This document shows positions 8,563-17,793 of a stretch of DNA of 64,000 bases, piece by piece. Under the pieces are notes generated by a model. The model worked only from the letters and a program-made list of their open reading frames with translations, did not search any database and was not told the DNA's origin. Position 1 is the first letter of the stretch. Each line of letters starts with the position of its first letter. Origin of the DNA: Pseudonocardia sp. CNS-139 (GTDB taxonomy: Bacteria > Actinomycetota > Actinomycetes > Mycobacteriales > Pseudonocardiaceae). The position numbers were made by a program, and so were the translations under genes. Location: positions 1-64,000 of the forward strand of contig MKJX01000239.1 in the NCBI GenBank assembly GCA_001942415.1. The letters run 5' to 3'.

Positions 8563-9386
8563 ATGGACCTCGCGGGCAAGGGTGCCCTGGTCACGGGCGG
8601 GGCGTCGGGTATCGGGGCCGCGGCGGTGCGGCGGCTGGCCGCGGCCGGGGCGCGGGTCGCGGTCGTCGACCGGGACGCCGCCGGGGCCGGCAGGCTCGCC
8701 GACGAGGTGGGCGGGCTGGCGCTCCAGGTCGACGTCACCGACCCGGACGCGATGGCCGGCGCGGTCGCGGCCGCCGAGGACGGGTTCGGGCGGCTGGACG
8801 TCGTGCTGCTCCGGCGCGGTCGCGGCCGCCGAGGACGGGTTCGGGCGGCTGGACGTCGTGCTGCTCAACGCCGGGGTGACGGCGGGGCAGTCCGGGGTCG
8901 CCGACCTGGACGTGGCCGGTTACCGGCGGATCGTGGGCGTCAACGTCGACCACGTCGTGTTCGGGCTGACGGCCGCGGTGCCGGCGCTGCGCCGGACCGG
9001 CGGCGGGACGGTGGTCGTGACCGCGTCGCTGGCCGGGCTGGTCCCGATGCCGGGCGACGCGCTCTACACGCTCACCAAGCACGCCGTCGTCGGGTACGTG
9101 CGGGCGGCGGGGCCGGTGCTCGCGGCCGAGGGCATCCGGGTGGCCGCGGTGTGCCCCGGGTTCGCCGACACGCCGCTGCTGGACCCGGCGCGCCCGGCGC
9201 TCGCCGGGTTCCCGCTGCTCACGCCGGACGAGGTGGCGGGCGCGATCGAGGCGGTGCTGGAGCGCGGGGCACCGGGGGAGTGCTGGTTCGTCCAGCCCGG
9301 GCGCGCGCCGGCGCTACGGGTTCCGCGGGGTGCCGGGCCCGAAGGACGGCGCCGCGCCGCCGCAGGTGCGCTGGCACGAGCACTGA
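8563..9386 (+). CDS. Short-chain dehydrogenase/reductase, disrupted by a 55-bp duplication
   Basis: A classical SDR: TGGASGIG for the nucleotide loop, LNAGV, then a Ser in TASLAG and YTLTK supplying the Tyr and Lys of the active site. It probably acts on an alcohol or ketone with NAD(P)H; the substrate is unknown. An exact 55-bp tandem duplication at 8756-8865 shifts the frame in the middle of the fold. Removing one copy restores DGFGRLDVVLLNAGV. A second frameshift near 9310 leads to the natural end GFRGVPGPKDGAAPPQ and stop 9386. It starts 8 bases after the peptidase gene, so the two are probably one operon. Confidence 0.85.
8756..8865. repeat. Exact 55-bp tandem duplication inside the SDR gene
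   Basis: The unit at 8756-8810 is repeated without a mismatch at 8811-8865. Both copies begin CCGGCGCGGTCGCGG and end GTCGTGCTGCT. Fifty-five is not a multiple of three, so the reading frame is lost. The boundary shows no added bases, as expected from replication slippage or from an assembly overlap error. Confidence 0.95.
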
Positions 9387-9429
9387 TCCCGCACGCGCCA
9401 TCCCGAGCCCTGCAACCGTCCCGAGGCCG

Positions 9430-9535
9430 TCCCCCGCCCTCCCAGGGGGCGACCCCGCTTCCAGCCTATCCACGACAACCGGGGTGGCGGGGTGGTCGGG
9501 GAGATCTGTGGACAGCCGTGTCCGAGGTGGACAAC
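9430..9535. repeat. Intergenic repeat family, copy A
   Basis: This stretch shares an ordered set of words with 54935-55045: CCCTCCC, AGGGGGCGACCCCG, CTCCAGCCTATCC (here CTTCCAGCC), then a G-rich segment, CTGTGGACA and GTGGACAACTC. Both copies lie just beyond the stop of a minus-strand gene. CCCTCCC next to GGGGGCG and CCCC can form short hairpins, so a role in transcript termination is possible. Elsewhere in the window I see no third copy. Confidence 0.65.
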
Positions 9536-10722
9536 TCAGCGCGTACGCGTCGCGGCCGGGAACGCGTGTGTGCGCGCCGCGAGCACGACGGCCAGCACCG
9601 GCACGAGCAGCACAAGCACGGTCCACGGGAACACCGCCGGGCCGAGGTGGTCCAGCAGTACGCCGCCCGCGATCCCGCCGCCGGCCATCGCCGCGTTCCA
9701 CAGCGTGACGAGCGCGGCCTGGGTGGTCTCGCCTGCGTCGCCGCCCGCGTCACCCGCGGCCGTCTGGAGCAGCGTCGGGACGCCGCCCCAGCCCAGCCCC
9801 CACAGCGTCACGGCGACGAGGACCAGCGCCGGGCTCGCGGCTGCCACGGCGAGCAGCGCCGCGCCGGCCCCGACCAGGACGGTTGCGGCGATCGTCAGCG
9901 CGCGCAGCCGGCGGTCGATCCGCGCCCCGACGACGCCGATGCTCGCCATCGACGCCACGCCGAACACCAGCAGGACGAGGTCGACGGCGCCGCCCATGCC
10001 GGCGCGGCCGAGGAACGCGGCGACGTACGTGTAGAGCACGGTGTGCCCGAGCACGAAGACCAGCGTCACGACCAGCACGGGCGCGACGCCGGGGACGGTC
10101 ACTGCGGCGCGCAGCGGGACGCGTCCGCCGCGGGGGAGCCCGGGCCGGTCCGGCACCGCGGCGGCGACCCAGCCCAGCAGCACGACGGCGAGCGCCGACA
10201 TCACGGCGAAACCCACCCGCCAGCCGAGCGCGCCGCCGAGGAACGTGCCGGCGGGCACACCCAGCGACAGCGCGAGCGGGATGCCGGCCATGACGACCGC
10301 GGTCGCTTGCCCTCCAGGCCGGGCGGCGCGAGCCGGCGCGCGTAGCCGGCGAGCAGCGCCCATACGATGCCCGCGGCGACCCCGGCGACGAACCGGCCGG
10401 CCATCGTGAGCGGGAACCAGGGGGAGGCGGCGGTCACCGTGTTGGCGACGGCGAACCCGGCGACGCCCGCCAGCAGGAGCCGTCTGCGCGGCCAGGTCGC
10501 CGTGGCGGCGGAGAGCGGGATCGCGGCGAGTGCCGTGCCGAGTGCATAGACGGTGACGGCCTGGCCGGCGGCGGACTCGGGAACGCCCAGGTCGGCGGCC
10601 ATCGCGGGCAGCACGCCCGCCGGCAGCGCCTCGGTCAGGACGGTGACGAACGCGGCGGTCGTGAGAGCGGTGAGGGCGGTCAGCGGCAGAGAGCACTGCC
10701 CTGCCCGGACGGTGGCGGACAC
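9536..10722 (-). CDS. MFS transporter, DHA1-like efflux protein
   Basis: Twelve hydrophobic segments are readable from MSATVRAGQC at 10722 through LTALTTAAFVTVLTEALPAG (TM1) to VLLVPVLAVVLAARTHAF. Between TM2 and TM4 VYALGTALAAIPLSAATATW and MAGRFVAGVAAGIVWALLAG match the arabinose-efflux/CmlR-like branch of DHA1. A frameshift near 10305-10320 separates the halves; the second resumes as AVVMAGIPLALSLGVPAGTF. It probably exports a small hydrophobic compound. It stands alone, convergent with the SDR gene and separated from it by repeat copy A. Confidence 0.82.
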
Positions 10723-10777
10723 GCCACCGATGCTCGAACCTCACATCAGTGTGAGCTTCAAGCTGCTGTTGCGAGCC

Positions 10778-11086
10778 TCACGTCGAGAGCTCGGGCAGCA
10801 TTCTCGAACTGCGCCTTCTGCGCAGCACCACCTTCCGGACACCACCCGGGTAGAGCCGCACGCGGGACAGCTCCCACCCGCCGAACTCGGCCTGGATCGC
10901 CAGCCGCACCGCCGCGGTCACCCGCGAGACGTCCCCCGGCAGCTGAACGGGCCGATACTCCCAGTCCCCGTCGATCAGATCCCCCTCGACCACGCCGGTC
11001 GGGCCGCCTCGCGCCACCGGCTCACCTCCTGCCGTTCGCGTGCCACCCGGCGATGTGGTGAACACCAGGTGGAATTCCCACACCAT
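10778..11086 (-). CDS. DUF5703-family protein
   Basis: The core DWEYRPVQLPGDVSRVTAAV plus IQAEFGGWELSRVRLYPGG and the basic strand RKVVLRRRR match DUF5703, a short actinobacterial family without a known role. The family core is about 65 residues, so the 35-residue leader from MVWEFHLVF may be untranslated and the real start may lie nearer 11000. The product is small, soluble and basic at its end. The gene is intact and stands between the aldo/keto reductase and the MFS gene, all on the minus strand. Confidence 0.7.
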   Translation of the reverse strand: MVWEFHLVFTTSPGGTRTAGGEPVARGGPTGVVEGDLIDGDWEYRPVQLPGDVSRVTAAVRLAIQAEFGGWELSRVRLYPGGVRKVVLRRRRSSRMLPELST

Positions 11087-11128
11087 AGGCCCGCCCCGCA
11101 GGTGGTGCCAGGCTGTCGGGCGGCCCGG

Positions 11129-12082
11129 TCACGGTGCGCTGACGTCGTCGAGGGCCGCGCGGATCTCGCGCGGGAGCACGACGCCGTCCGCCGCCGTGGA
11201 CGCCGCGAGCTGCGCGGCGTCGCGTGCACCGACGATCGCGGCGGTGACGCCGGGCCGGTCGCGCACCCAGGCCAGCGCGACGGCGAGCGGTGAGGTGCCC
11301 AGCCCGTCGGCCGCCGTGAGCACGGCCTGCACGATCCGGCCGGACCGCTCGGTGCGCCGCGCCTCGACGTAGGTGGCGAGCGCCGGGGAGGCGCCGCGGG
11401 AGTCGGCCGGGGTGCCGCCCGCGTACTTGCCGGTGAGCACCCCCCGTCCGAGCGGCGCCCACGCGAGCAGCCCGACGCCGTGGTGCGCGGCGGCCGGCAG
11501 CAGCTCGGCCTCCGGGGCGCGGCACAGCAGCGAGTACTCGACCTGCGCCGACACCGGCACGGTGATGCTGCCCAGCGCGCGGCCGCGTTCGGCGACGGTC
11601 GCGAGCTCCCATCCGGCCGGCGCGACGAGCCCGGCGTAACGCGCCTTGCCCGCCATCACCGCCACCTGCACGGCGGAGAGCGTCTCCTCCAGGGGGACGG
11701 TCGCGTCGAAGCCGGGCAGCTGCCAGAGGTCGAGGTGGTCGGTGCCGAGCCGCTTGAGCGTGGCGTCGAGGCCGGCGAGCAGCGCGCCGCGGGCCGAGCC
11801 GGGCCCGGACGGGCGCTCGTCGGGCGGGGCCGGGAGCATCGCCCGGCCGGCGACGATGAGGTAGTCCCTGGGCACGGTGGTCGCGATGACCTCGCCGAGC
11901 ATCTGCTGGGCGGTGCCGTCGCCGTAGGCGTCGGCGGTCTCGACGAGCGTGCCGCCCGCGTCCACGAACGCCGTGAGCTGTTCGGTCGCCCCCGCCACGT
12001 CGGTGCCGGCGCCCCACGTCAGCGTGCCGAGGCCGAGCTGCGACACCTCCAGCCCGCTCGCACCCATCCGCCGCCGACGCAC
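11129..12082 (-). CDS. Aldo/keto reductase-like protein with altered catalytic tetrad
   Basis: At 317 residues this is a full TIM-barrel of the AKR superfamily: MGASGLEVSQLGLGTLTWGA at the start, ADAYGDG, RLGTDHLDLWQ, LLAWAPLGRGVLTGKY and the coenzyme end GVTAAIVGARDAAQL. Three of the four tetrad positions differ from the usual Asp-Tyr-Lys-His. The Asp position is Glu (VETADAYG), the Lys position reads VAGR instead of VATK, and the His position is Pro (LWQLPGF). Only the Tyr remains. The gene is intact, so these are not frameshift artefacts. It may bind NADPH without the usual ketone reduction. Confidence 0.8.
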   Translation of the reverse strand: MRRRRMGASGLEVSQLGLGTLTWGAGTDVAGATEQLTAFVDAGGTLVETADAYGDGTAQQMLGEVIATTVPRDYLIVAGRAMLPAPPDERPSGPGSARGALLAGLDATLKRLGTDHLDLWQLPGFDATVPLEETLSAVQVAVMAGKARYAGLVAPAGWELATVAERGRALGSITVPVSAQVEYSLLCRAPEAELLPAAAHHGVGLLAWAPLGRGVLTGKYAGGTPADSRGASPALATYVEARRTERSGRIVQAVLTAADGLGTSPLAVALAWVRDRPGVTAAIVGARDAAQLAASTAADGVVLPREIRAALDDVSAP

Positions 12083-12127
12083 ACCGGGAGCGTATGCCCG
12101 CGGCGCCCCCCGATAGCGTCACGCGCC

Positions 12128-12948
<821 letters not shown>

Positions 12949-12976
12949 GGGGGCGTCCGGTTCGCACGTACGCTCG

Positions 12977-13687
12977 GTGGTCGTGACGACCCTGATCCTG
13001 CTCCGCCACGGCCGCTCGTCGGCGAACGTGAGCGGCGTGCTCGCCGGCCGCTCGCCCGGCGTCGAGCTGGACGACACCGGCCGCGCCCAGGCGGAGAAGC
13101 TCGTCGGGCGGCTGGACGGGGTGCCGGTGGCGGAGATCGTCTGCTCGCCGATGCTGCGCTGCGAGCAGACGGTCGCGCCGCTCGCGGCGGCCCGCGAGCT
13201 GACGCCCGTGACCGAGCCGGACCTCGCCGAGGTCGACTACGGCTCGTGGACCGGCTCGGCGCTGAAGAACCTGGTCAAGGAGCCGCTGTGGCGGGTCGTG
13301 CAGGCGCACCCGTCCGCGGCGGTGTTCCCGGACGGCGAGGGGCTGGCCGGGATGCAGGCCCGTGCGGTCGCGGCCGTGCGCCGGCACGGGGCCCGGATCG
13401 CGGCCGAGCACGGGCCGGCGGCGGTGTGGGTCGCGTGCTCGCACGGCGACGTGATCAAGGCGGTGCTCGCCGACGCGCTCGCCACCCACCTGGACAACTT
13501 CCAGCGGATCGTCGTGGACCCGTCGTCGATCAGCGTCGTGAGCTACACCGAGACGCGCCCGTTCGTCGTGCGCGTCAACGACGTCGGTGGCGACGTCGCC
13601 GGCCTGATCCCGCCCAAGCCCAAGCGCCGCCGCAGGGCCGCCCCGCGCAGCTCCGACGCGGTGGTCGGCGGCGAGACCGGCGCGTAG
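12977..13687 (+). CDS. Histidine phosphatase, MSMEG_4193 family
   Basis: The phosphatase motif LLRHGRSSAN lies at the N-terminus and the second catalytic His in VACSHGDVIKAVLAD. Length (about 235 residues) and the basic tail PPKPKRRRRAAPRSS match the MSMEG_4193 subfamily of phosphoglycerate-mutase-like proteins. Its substrate is unknown. It follows uppP by 28 bases and precedes DUF3090 and SCO1664 proteins, a conserved set that in many actinomycetes neighbours mshC of mycothiol synthesis. A second in-frame GTG six bases downstream is an alternative start. The gene is intact. Confidence 0.88.
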   Translation: MVVTTLILLRHGRSSANVSGVLAGRSPGVELDDTGRAQAEKLVGRLDGVPVAEIVCSPMLRCEQTVAPLAAARELTPVTEPDLAEVDYGSWTGSALKNLVKEPLWRVVQAHPSAAVFPDGEGLAGMQARAVAAVRRHGARIAAEHGPAAVWVACSHGDVIKAVLADALATHLDNFQRIVVDPSSISVVSYTETRPFVVRVNDVGGDVAGLIPPKPKRRRRAAPRSSDAVVGGETGA

Positions 13688-13749
13688 CGCGGCGGCGCAC
13701 CGCAGCCGGGGTGCCGCAGGCGCGTGCGCGGTCTACTCTCGGTATCGCC

Positions 13750-14315
13750 ATGTCACGCGTCATCCATGTCTTCCGCCGACCGGAGCGGTTCGTCGCCGGC
13801 ACCGTCGGTGAACCCGGCGACCGTTCCTTCTACCTGCAGGCCATCGAGGAGGCCCGCACCGTGAGCGTGCTGCTGGAGAAGCAGCAGGTGTCCGTGCTCG
13901 CCGACCGGATCAGCGCCCTCCTGCAGGAGGTCGTGCGCCGGTTCGGCCCCGAGCTCCCGGACGCGCCGGCGGCACGGACCTCGACCCGCTCGCCGTCCCG
14001 CTGGAGGAGGAGTTCCGGGTCGGCACGATGGGCCTGGGCTGGGACGCCGACTCGCGGTCGATCGTGGTCGAGCTGCTCGCCGTCACCGACGAGGAGGTCG
14101 ACGAGTCGGTGGTGCTCGACGACACCGAGGAGGGCCCCGACGCGCTGCGCGTGTTCCTCTCCCCGGTGCAGGCCCGGGCCTTCGCCGACCGCGCGGAGCG
14201 TGTCGTGTCGGCCGGCCGCCCGCCGTGCCCGCTCTGCGCGGAACCCCTCGACGCGGAGGGGCACGTCTGTGTCCGGTTGAACGGCTACCACGAGCGTTCC
14301 CCCGTCGGGGACTGA
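13750..14315 (+). CDS. DUF3090-family protein with C-terminal zinc ribbon
   Basis: From ATG 13750, MSRVIHVFRRPERFVAGTVG and FYLQAIEEARTVSVLLEKQQ are typical DUF3090 openings. After a frameshift near 13975 the frame resumes as EEEFRVGTMGLGWDADS and ends with CPLCAEPLDAEGHVC, four ligands for a zinc ribbon, then RLNGYHERS. Corrected length is about 188 residues. Function is unknown; its constant partners are the MSMEG_4193 phosphatase upstream and the SCO1664 protein 11 bases downstream, so the three probably work together. Confidence 0.85.
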
Positions 14316-14326
14316 CAGGGAGCACG

Positions 14327-15121
14327 TTGGACCCCCGAGACCCGGCCGTGCCGGGACTGCTGCGGCACGGCCGGATCGAGATCACCGGACGGCTCGTCGA
14401 CGCCTCCAACGCCACGCTGTTCGGCACGGTCACCCTCGACGGCGTCGAGGCGCAGTGCGTCTACAAGCCCGTGCGCGGCGAGCGCCCGCTGTGGGACTTC
14501 CCGGACGGCACGCTCGCCGGCCGCGAGGTGTCGGCGTTCCTGGTCTCCGAGGCGGCCGGGTTCGGGGTCGTCCCGCCCACCGTGCTGCGCGACGGCCCGT
14601 TCGGGACCGGGATGGTGCAGGTCTGGGTCGACACCGACGACGAGCGCGAGCTCGTCGACGTGTGCGCGCCCGCCGACGTCCCCGAGGGCTGGATCGGGGT
14701 GCTGCGCGCCCGCGGCGACTACGGCGAGCCCGCCGTGCTCGCCCACGCCGACCTGCCGGAGCTGCAGGTCATGGCCGCGTTCGACGTCGTGACGAACAAC
14801 GCGGACCGCAAGGGCGGGCACGTGCTCGCCGGCACCGACGGCAACGTCTACGGCGTGGACCACGGGCTGTGCATGCACACCGACCACAAGCTGCGCACGG
14901 TGCTGTGGGGCTGGGTCGGCAAGCGGCTGCCCGAGCCCGTGCTGGACAAGGTCGAACGGCTGCGCGCGGCACTGGAGGCCGACCTCTGCGACGCGCTGTC
15001 GGACCACATCACCCGCCGCGAGCTGCGCACGCTCACCCGGCGGGTGGACCGGCTGCTCGCCGAGCCGTGTTACCCCGAGCCGTCCGGGCACGGCCCGGCC
15101 ATCCCCTGGCCGGCCTTCTGA
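14327..15121 (+). CDS. SCO1664-family, PI3/4-kinase-like protein
   Basis: About 265 residues, reading from TTG 14327 (after AGGGAGC) as DPRDPAVPGLLRHGRIEITG. The lysine of VYKPVRGERPLWDFPDG, the segment VVTNNADRKGGHVL and VYGVDHGLCMH resemble the phosphate-binding, catalytic and metal-binding loops of the HipA/PI3K-like kinase fold, as noted for this family. The biochemical role is unproven. The frame is intact and the gene closes the uppP block. In many relatives mshC follows; here an arabinofuranosidase does. Confidence 0.82.
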   Translation: MDPRDPAVPGLLRHGRIEITGRLVDASNATLFGTVTLDGVEAQCVYKPVRGERPLWDFPDGTLAGREVSAFLVSEAAGFGVVPPTVLRDGPFGTGMVQVWVDTDDERELVDVCAPADVPEGWIGVLRARGDYGEPAVLAHADLPELQVMAAFDVVTNNADRKGGHVLAGTDGNVYGVDHGLCMHTDHKLRTVLWGWVGKRLPEPVLDKVERLRAALEADLCDALSDHITRRELRTLTRRVDRLLAEPCYPEPSGHGPAIPWPAF

Positions 15122-15158
15122 CGGCATCCCCCCGCCCGCCGACGTCCGAGGGAAGCCC

Positions 15159-16669
15159 GTGCTGAACGCGACCGCGACGCTCGATCCCGCCTTCCGCATC
15201 GCCCCGGTCAGCCGCCGCACGTTCGGCTCGTTCGTCGAGCACCTCGGACGCTGCGTCTACACCGGCATCCACGAGCCGGGCCACCCCACCGCCGGCCCCG
15301 ACGGGTTCCGCGGCGACGTGCTGGCGCTCGTCCGCGAGCTGGGCGTCTCGACCGTGCGCTACCCGGGCGGCAACTTCGTCTCCGGCTACCGCTGGGAGGA
15401 CGGCGTCGGGCCGGTCGCGCAGCGCCCCCGCCGGCGCGACCTGGCCTGGCACTGCACCGAGCCCAACACCGTCGGGCTCGACGAGTTCGTGCGCTGGGGC
15501 CGGGCCGCGGTCGTCGAGCCGATGCTCGCGCTCAACCTCGGCACGCGCGGCGTCGCGGAGGCCGTCGACCTGCTGGAGTACGCGAACCTCCCGGCCGGCA
15601 GCGCGCTCGCGGACCGGCGCGTCGCGAACGGCACGCCCGAGCCGCACGGCATCCGCATGTGGTGCCTCGGCAACGAGATGGACGGACCGTGGCAGGTCGG
15701 GCACAAGACCGCCCACGAGTACGGGCGGCTGGCCGCCGAGACGGCGAAGGCGATGCGGATGCTCGACCGTGACCTGGAGCTGGTGGTCTGCGGCAGCTCG
15801 CACTCCCGGATGCCGACGTTCGGCGCGTGGGAGGCCACCGTGCTCGCCGAGGCGTACGACCAGGTCGACATGGTCTCGCTGCACGCCTACTACCAGCCCG
15901 AGGGCGGCGACGTCGACAGCTTCCTCGCCTCGGCCGTCGACATGGACCGCATGATCGACGCCGTGGTCGCCACCGCCGACGCGACGGGCGCCCGCCTGCG
16001 GTCCGGCAAGAGGATCATGCTGTCGTTCGACGAGTGGAACGTCTGGTACTCCGACCGCTTCCACGCCGCGCCCCCGCTGCAGGACTGGCCGGTCGCACCG
16101 CCGCTCCTGGAGGACGTGTACGACGTCACCGACGCGTGGTCGTCGGCGGGCTGCTCATCGCGCTGCTGCGGCACAGCGACCGGGTCACGTCCGCGGCGCA
16201 GGCGCAGCTGGTCAACGTGATCGCGCCGATCATGACCGAGCCGGGCGGGCCCGCGTGGCGGCAGACGATCTTCCACCCCTTCGCGCTGACGTCCCGGCAC
16301 GCGCGCGGCGACGTGCTGCGCGTCGAGCCCGTGTCACCCCTCTACGAGACGGCCCGCTACGGCCCGGTGCCGGTGCTCGACGCCGTCGCGACCTGGGACG
16401 ACGACACCCGCGAAGCGGCGCTCTTCGCCGTCAACCGGGACCGCGGACAGCGGCTCGCGCTGGACGTGGACGTGCGCGCGCTGCCCGTCGGGGCCGTGCG
16501 CGCGGCGCTCACGCTCGCCGACGACGACCGGGCGGCGACGAACACGGCCGCGCAGCCGGAGCGGGTGGTCCCGCTGCCCAACGCGACCGTGGAGCTGACG
16601 GGCGGCCGGCTGCGGGTGCAGCTCCCGCCCGTCTCGTGGACGATGGTCCGCCTCGCCGCCACGCCCTGA
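15159..16669 (+). CDS. Alpha-L-arabinofuranosidase, GH51
   Basis: Releases terminal arabinofuranosyl residues from plant arabinoxylan or arabinan; no signal peptide is visible, so it is probably cytoplasmic. SVRYPGG-type GVSTVRYPGGNFVSGY, WCLGNEMDG (acid/base Glu173) and MLSFDEWNVW (nucleophile Glu292) fix the family. A frameshift near 16135 splits the barrel from the C-terminal beta domain (IFHPFALTSRHARGDVLRVE to VSWTMVRLAATP). Corrected length is about 503 residues. GTG 15159 has GAGGGA upstream. Array 1 begins six bases after its stop. Confidence 0.9.
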
Positions 16670-16674
16670 CCGCA

Positions 16675-16886
16675 ACTCGCGCGCACGATTCCGGCGACTC
16701 GCGTGCACGAATCCAGCGACTCGCGCGCCTTCTGAGCGCGACTCGCGCGCACTCAGCCCGCGACTCGCGTGCAGCCAGGCCCCGACTCGCGGAAGGGGTC
16801 GGGCACGTCGTCCCGCGAGTCGCGCCGAAAGTGCGCGCGAGTCGGGCGATTCGTGCACGCGAGTCGGGCTCTGAGCGCGCGCGAGT
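16675..16886. repeat. Array 1: 22-bp-period ACTCGCG repeats, six direct and four inverted
   Basis: The word ACTCGCGYGCA (or close variants) starts at 16675, 16697, 16719, 16741, 16763 and 16785, exactly 22 bases apart. Its reverse complement, ending in CGCGAGT, closes at 16820, 16842, 16864 and 16886, again exactly 22 apart. The two innermost units are shortened to ACTCGCGG and CCGCGAGT and flank a 20-base centre. The 11-base spacers vary but end in CG and often contain AATCCAG. Each unit includes one GACTC, apart from the first (AACTC). The element lies between two plus-strand genes, the arabinofuranosidase and the patatin. It is not coding. Confidence 0.95.
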
Positions 16887-16945
16887 CGGTGTGGGTTCGT
16901 CCGTCCGAGTCACGGACACGGGTCGGGCGAACCGCGGCTGGCAGC

Positions 16946-17793
16946 ATGGCCGCCGTGGCGTGGACGGGTGAGACGGCGTTCGTGCTCGGCGGGGGTGGTG
17001 TGCTCGGCGCCGTGCAGGTCGGACAGGTGCAGGCGCTGTTCGACGCCGGTGTGCGACCGGACCTCGTCATCGGCACGTCGGTGGGTGCGATGAACGGGGC
17101 GGTGCTGGCCGCGTTCGCGCCGGACGAGGCGATCGAGCGGCTGGACACCGTCTGGCGCTCGACCGACGCCGCGGCCGTGTTCAGCGCCGGCCCCATCGCG
17201 CGGGTGCGCGAGCTCGCCCGCACCGGCACCGCGGCGCACTCGCCGGAGCCGCTGCGCCGCACGCTGGAGGCGCAGCTCGCGGACCGCCGGATCGAGGACC
17301 TCCCGGTGCGCTTCCAGTGCTGCGCCGCGAGCATCGAGGACGCCGCCGAGGTCTGGTTCGACCGCGGCCCGGTGGTGGAGGCCGTGCTGGCGTCGGCGTC
17401 GGTGCCCGGCCTGCTGCCCCCGGCCCAGGTGGACGGCCGGCACTACCTCGACGGCGGCCTCGTCAACAGCATCCCGCTGGGCCGGGCCGTCGAGCTGGGC
17501 GCCGGCGGGTGTTCGTGCTTCAGGTCGGGCGGATCGACACGCCGCTGCGGCCGCCGCGGCGGCCGTGGGAGGTCGCGATGGTCGCGTTCGAGATCACCCG
17601 GCGGCACCGGTTCGCCCGCGACCTCGCCGAGGTGCCGCGCGACGTCGAGGTGCACGTGCTCCCCGCGGGTGCGGGCGCCGCGCCGCGCTGGGACAGCCGC
17701 GACACGCTGCGCTACCGCGGCACCGCGGGCGTCGAACGGCGGATCGAGACGGCCCGGCAGGCGTCCGCCGAGTACCTCAAGACGGCCGTCTGA
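16946..17793 (+). CDS. Patatin-like phospholipase
   Basis: A serine acyl hydrolase: the oxyanion loop GGGGVLGA, the nucleophile in GTSVG (Ser45) and the Asp of YLDGG (Asp169) form the patatin dyad. No signal peptide is seen. A frameshift near 17505 breaks the frame after PLGRAVELGAG; it resumes with VFVLQVGRIDTPLRPP and ends at SAEYLKTAV. Corrected length is about 282 residues. Its TGA overlaps the ATG of the acyltransferase gene (TGATG), so deacylation and reacylation of phospholipids may be coordinated by this pair. Confidence 0.88.

Noticed and set aside
16675..16886. CRISPR array
   Set aside because: The repeated word is only 11 bases with 11-base spacers, orientation flips in the middle, and no cas genes are present.
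16683..16900. Open frames with ARES-, RARE- and CARV-rich proteins
   Set aside because: They are translations of the 22-bp repeats; the same words appear at all three arrays in unrelated frames.
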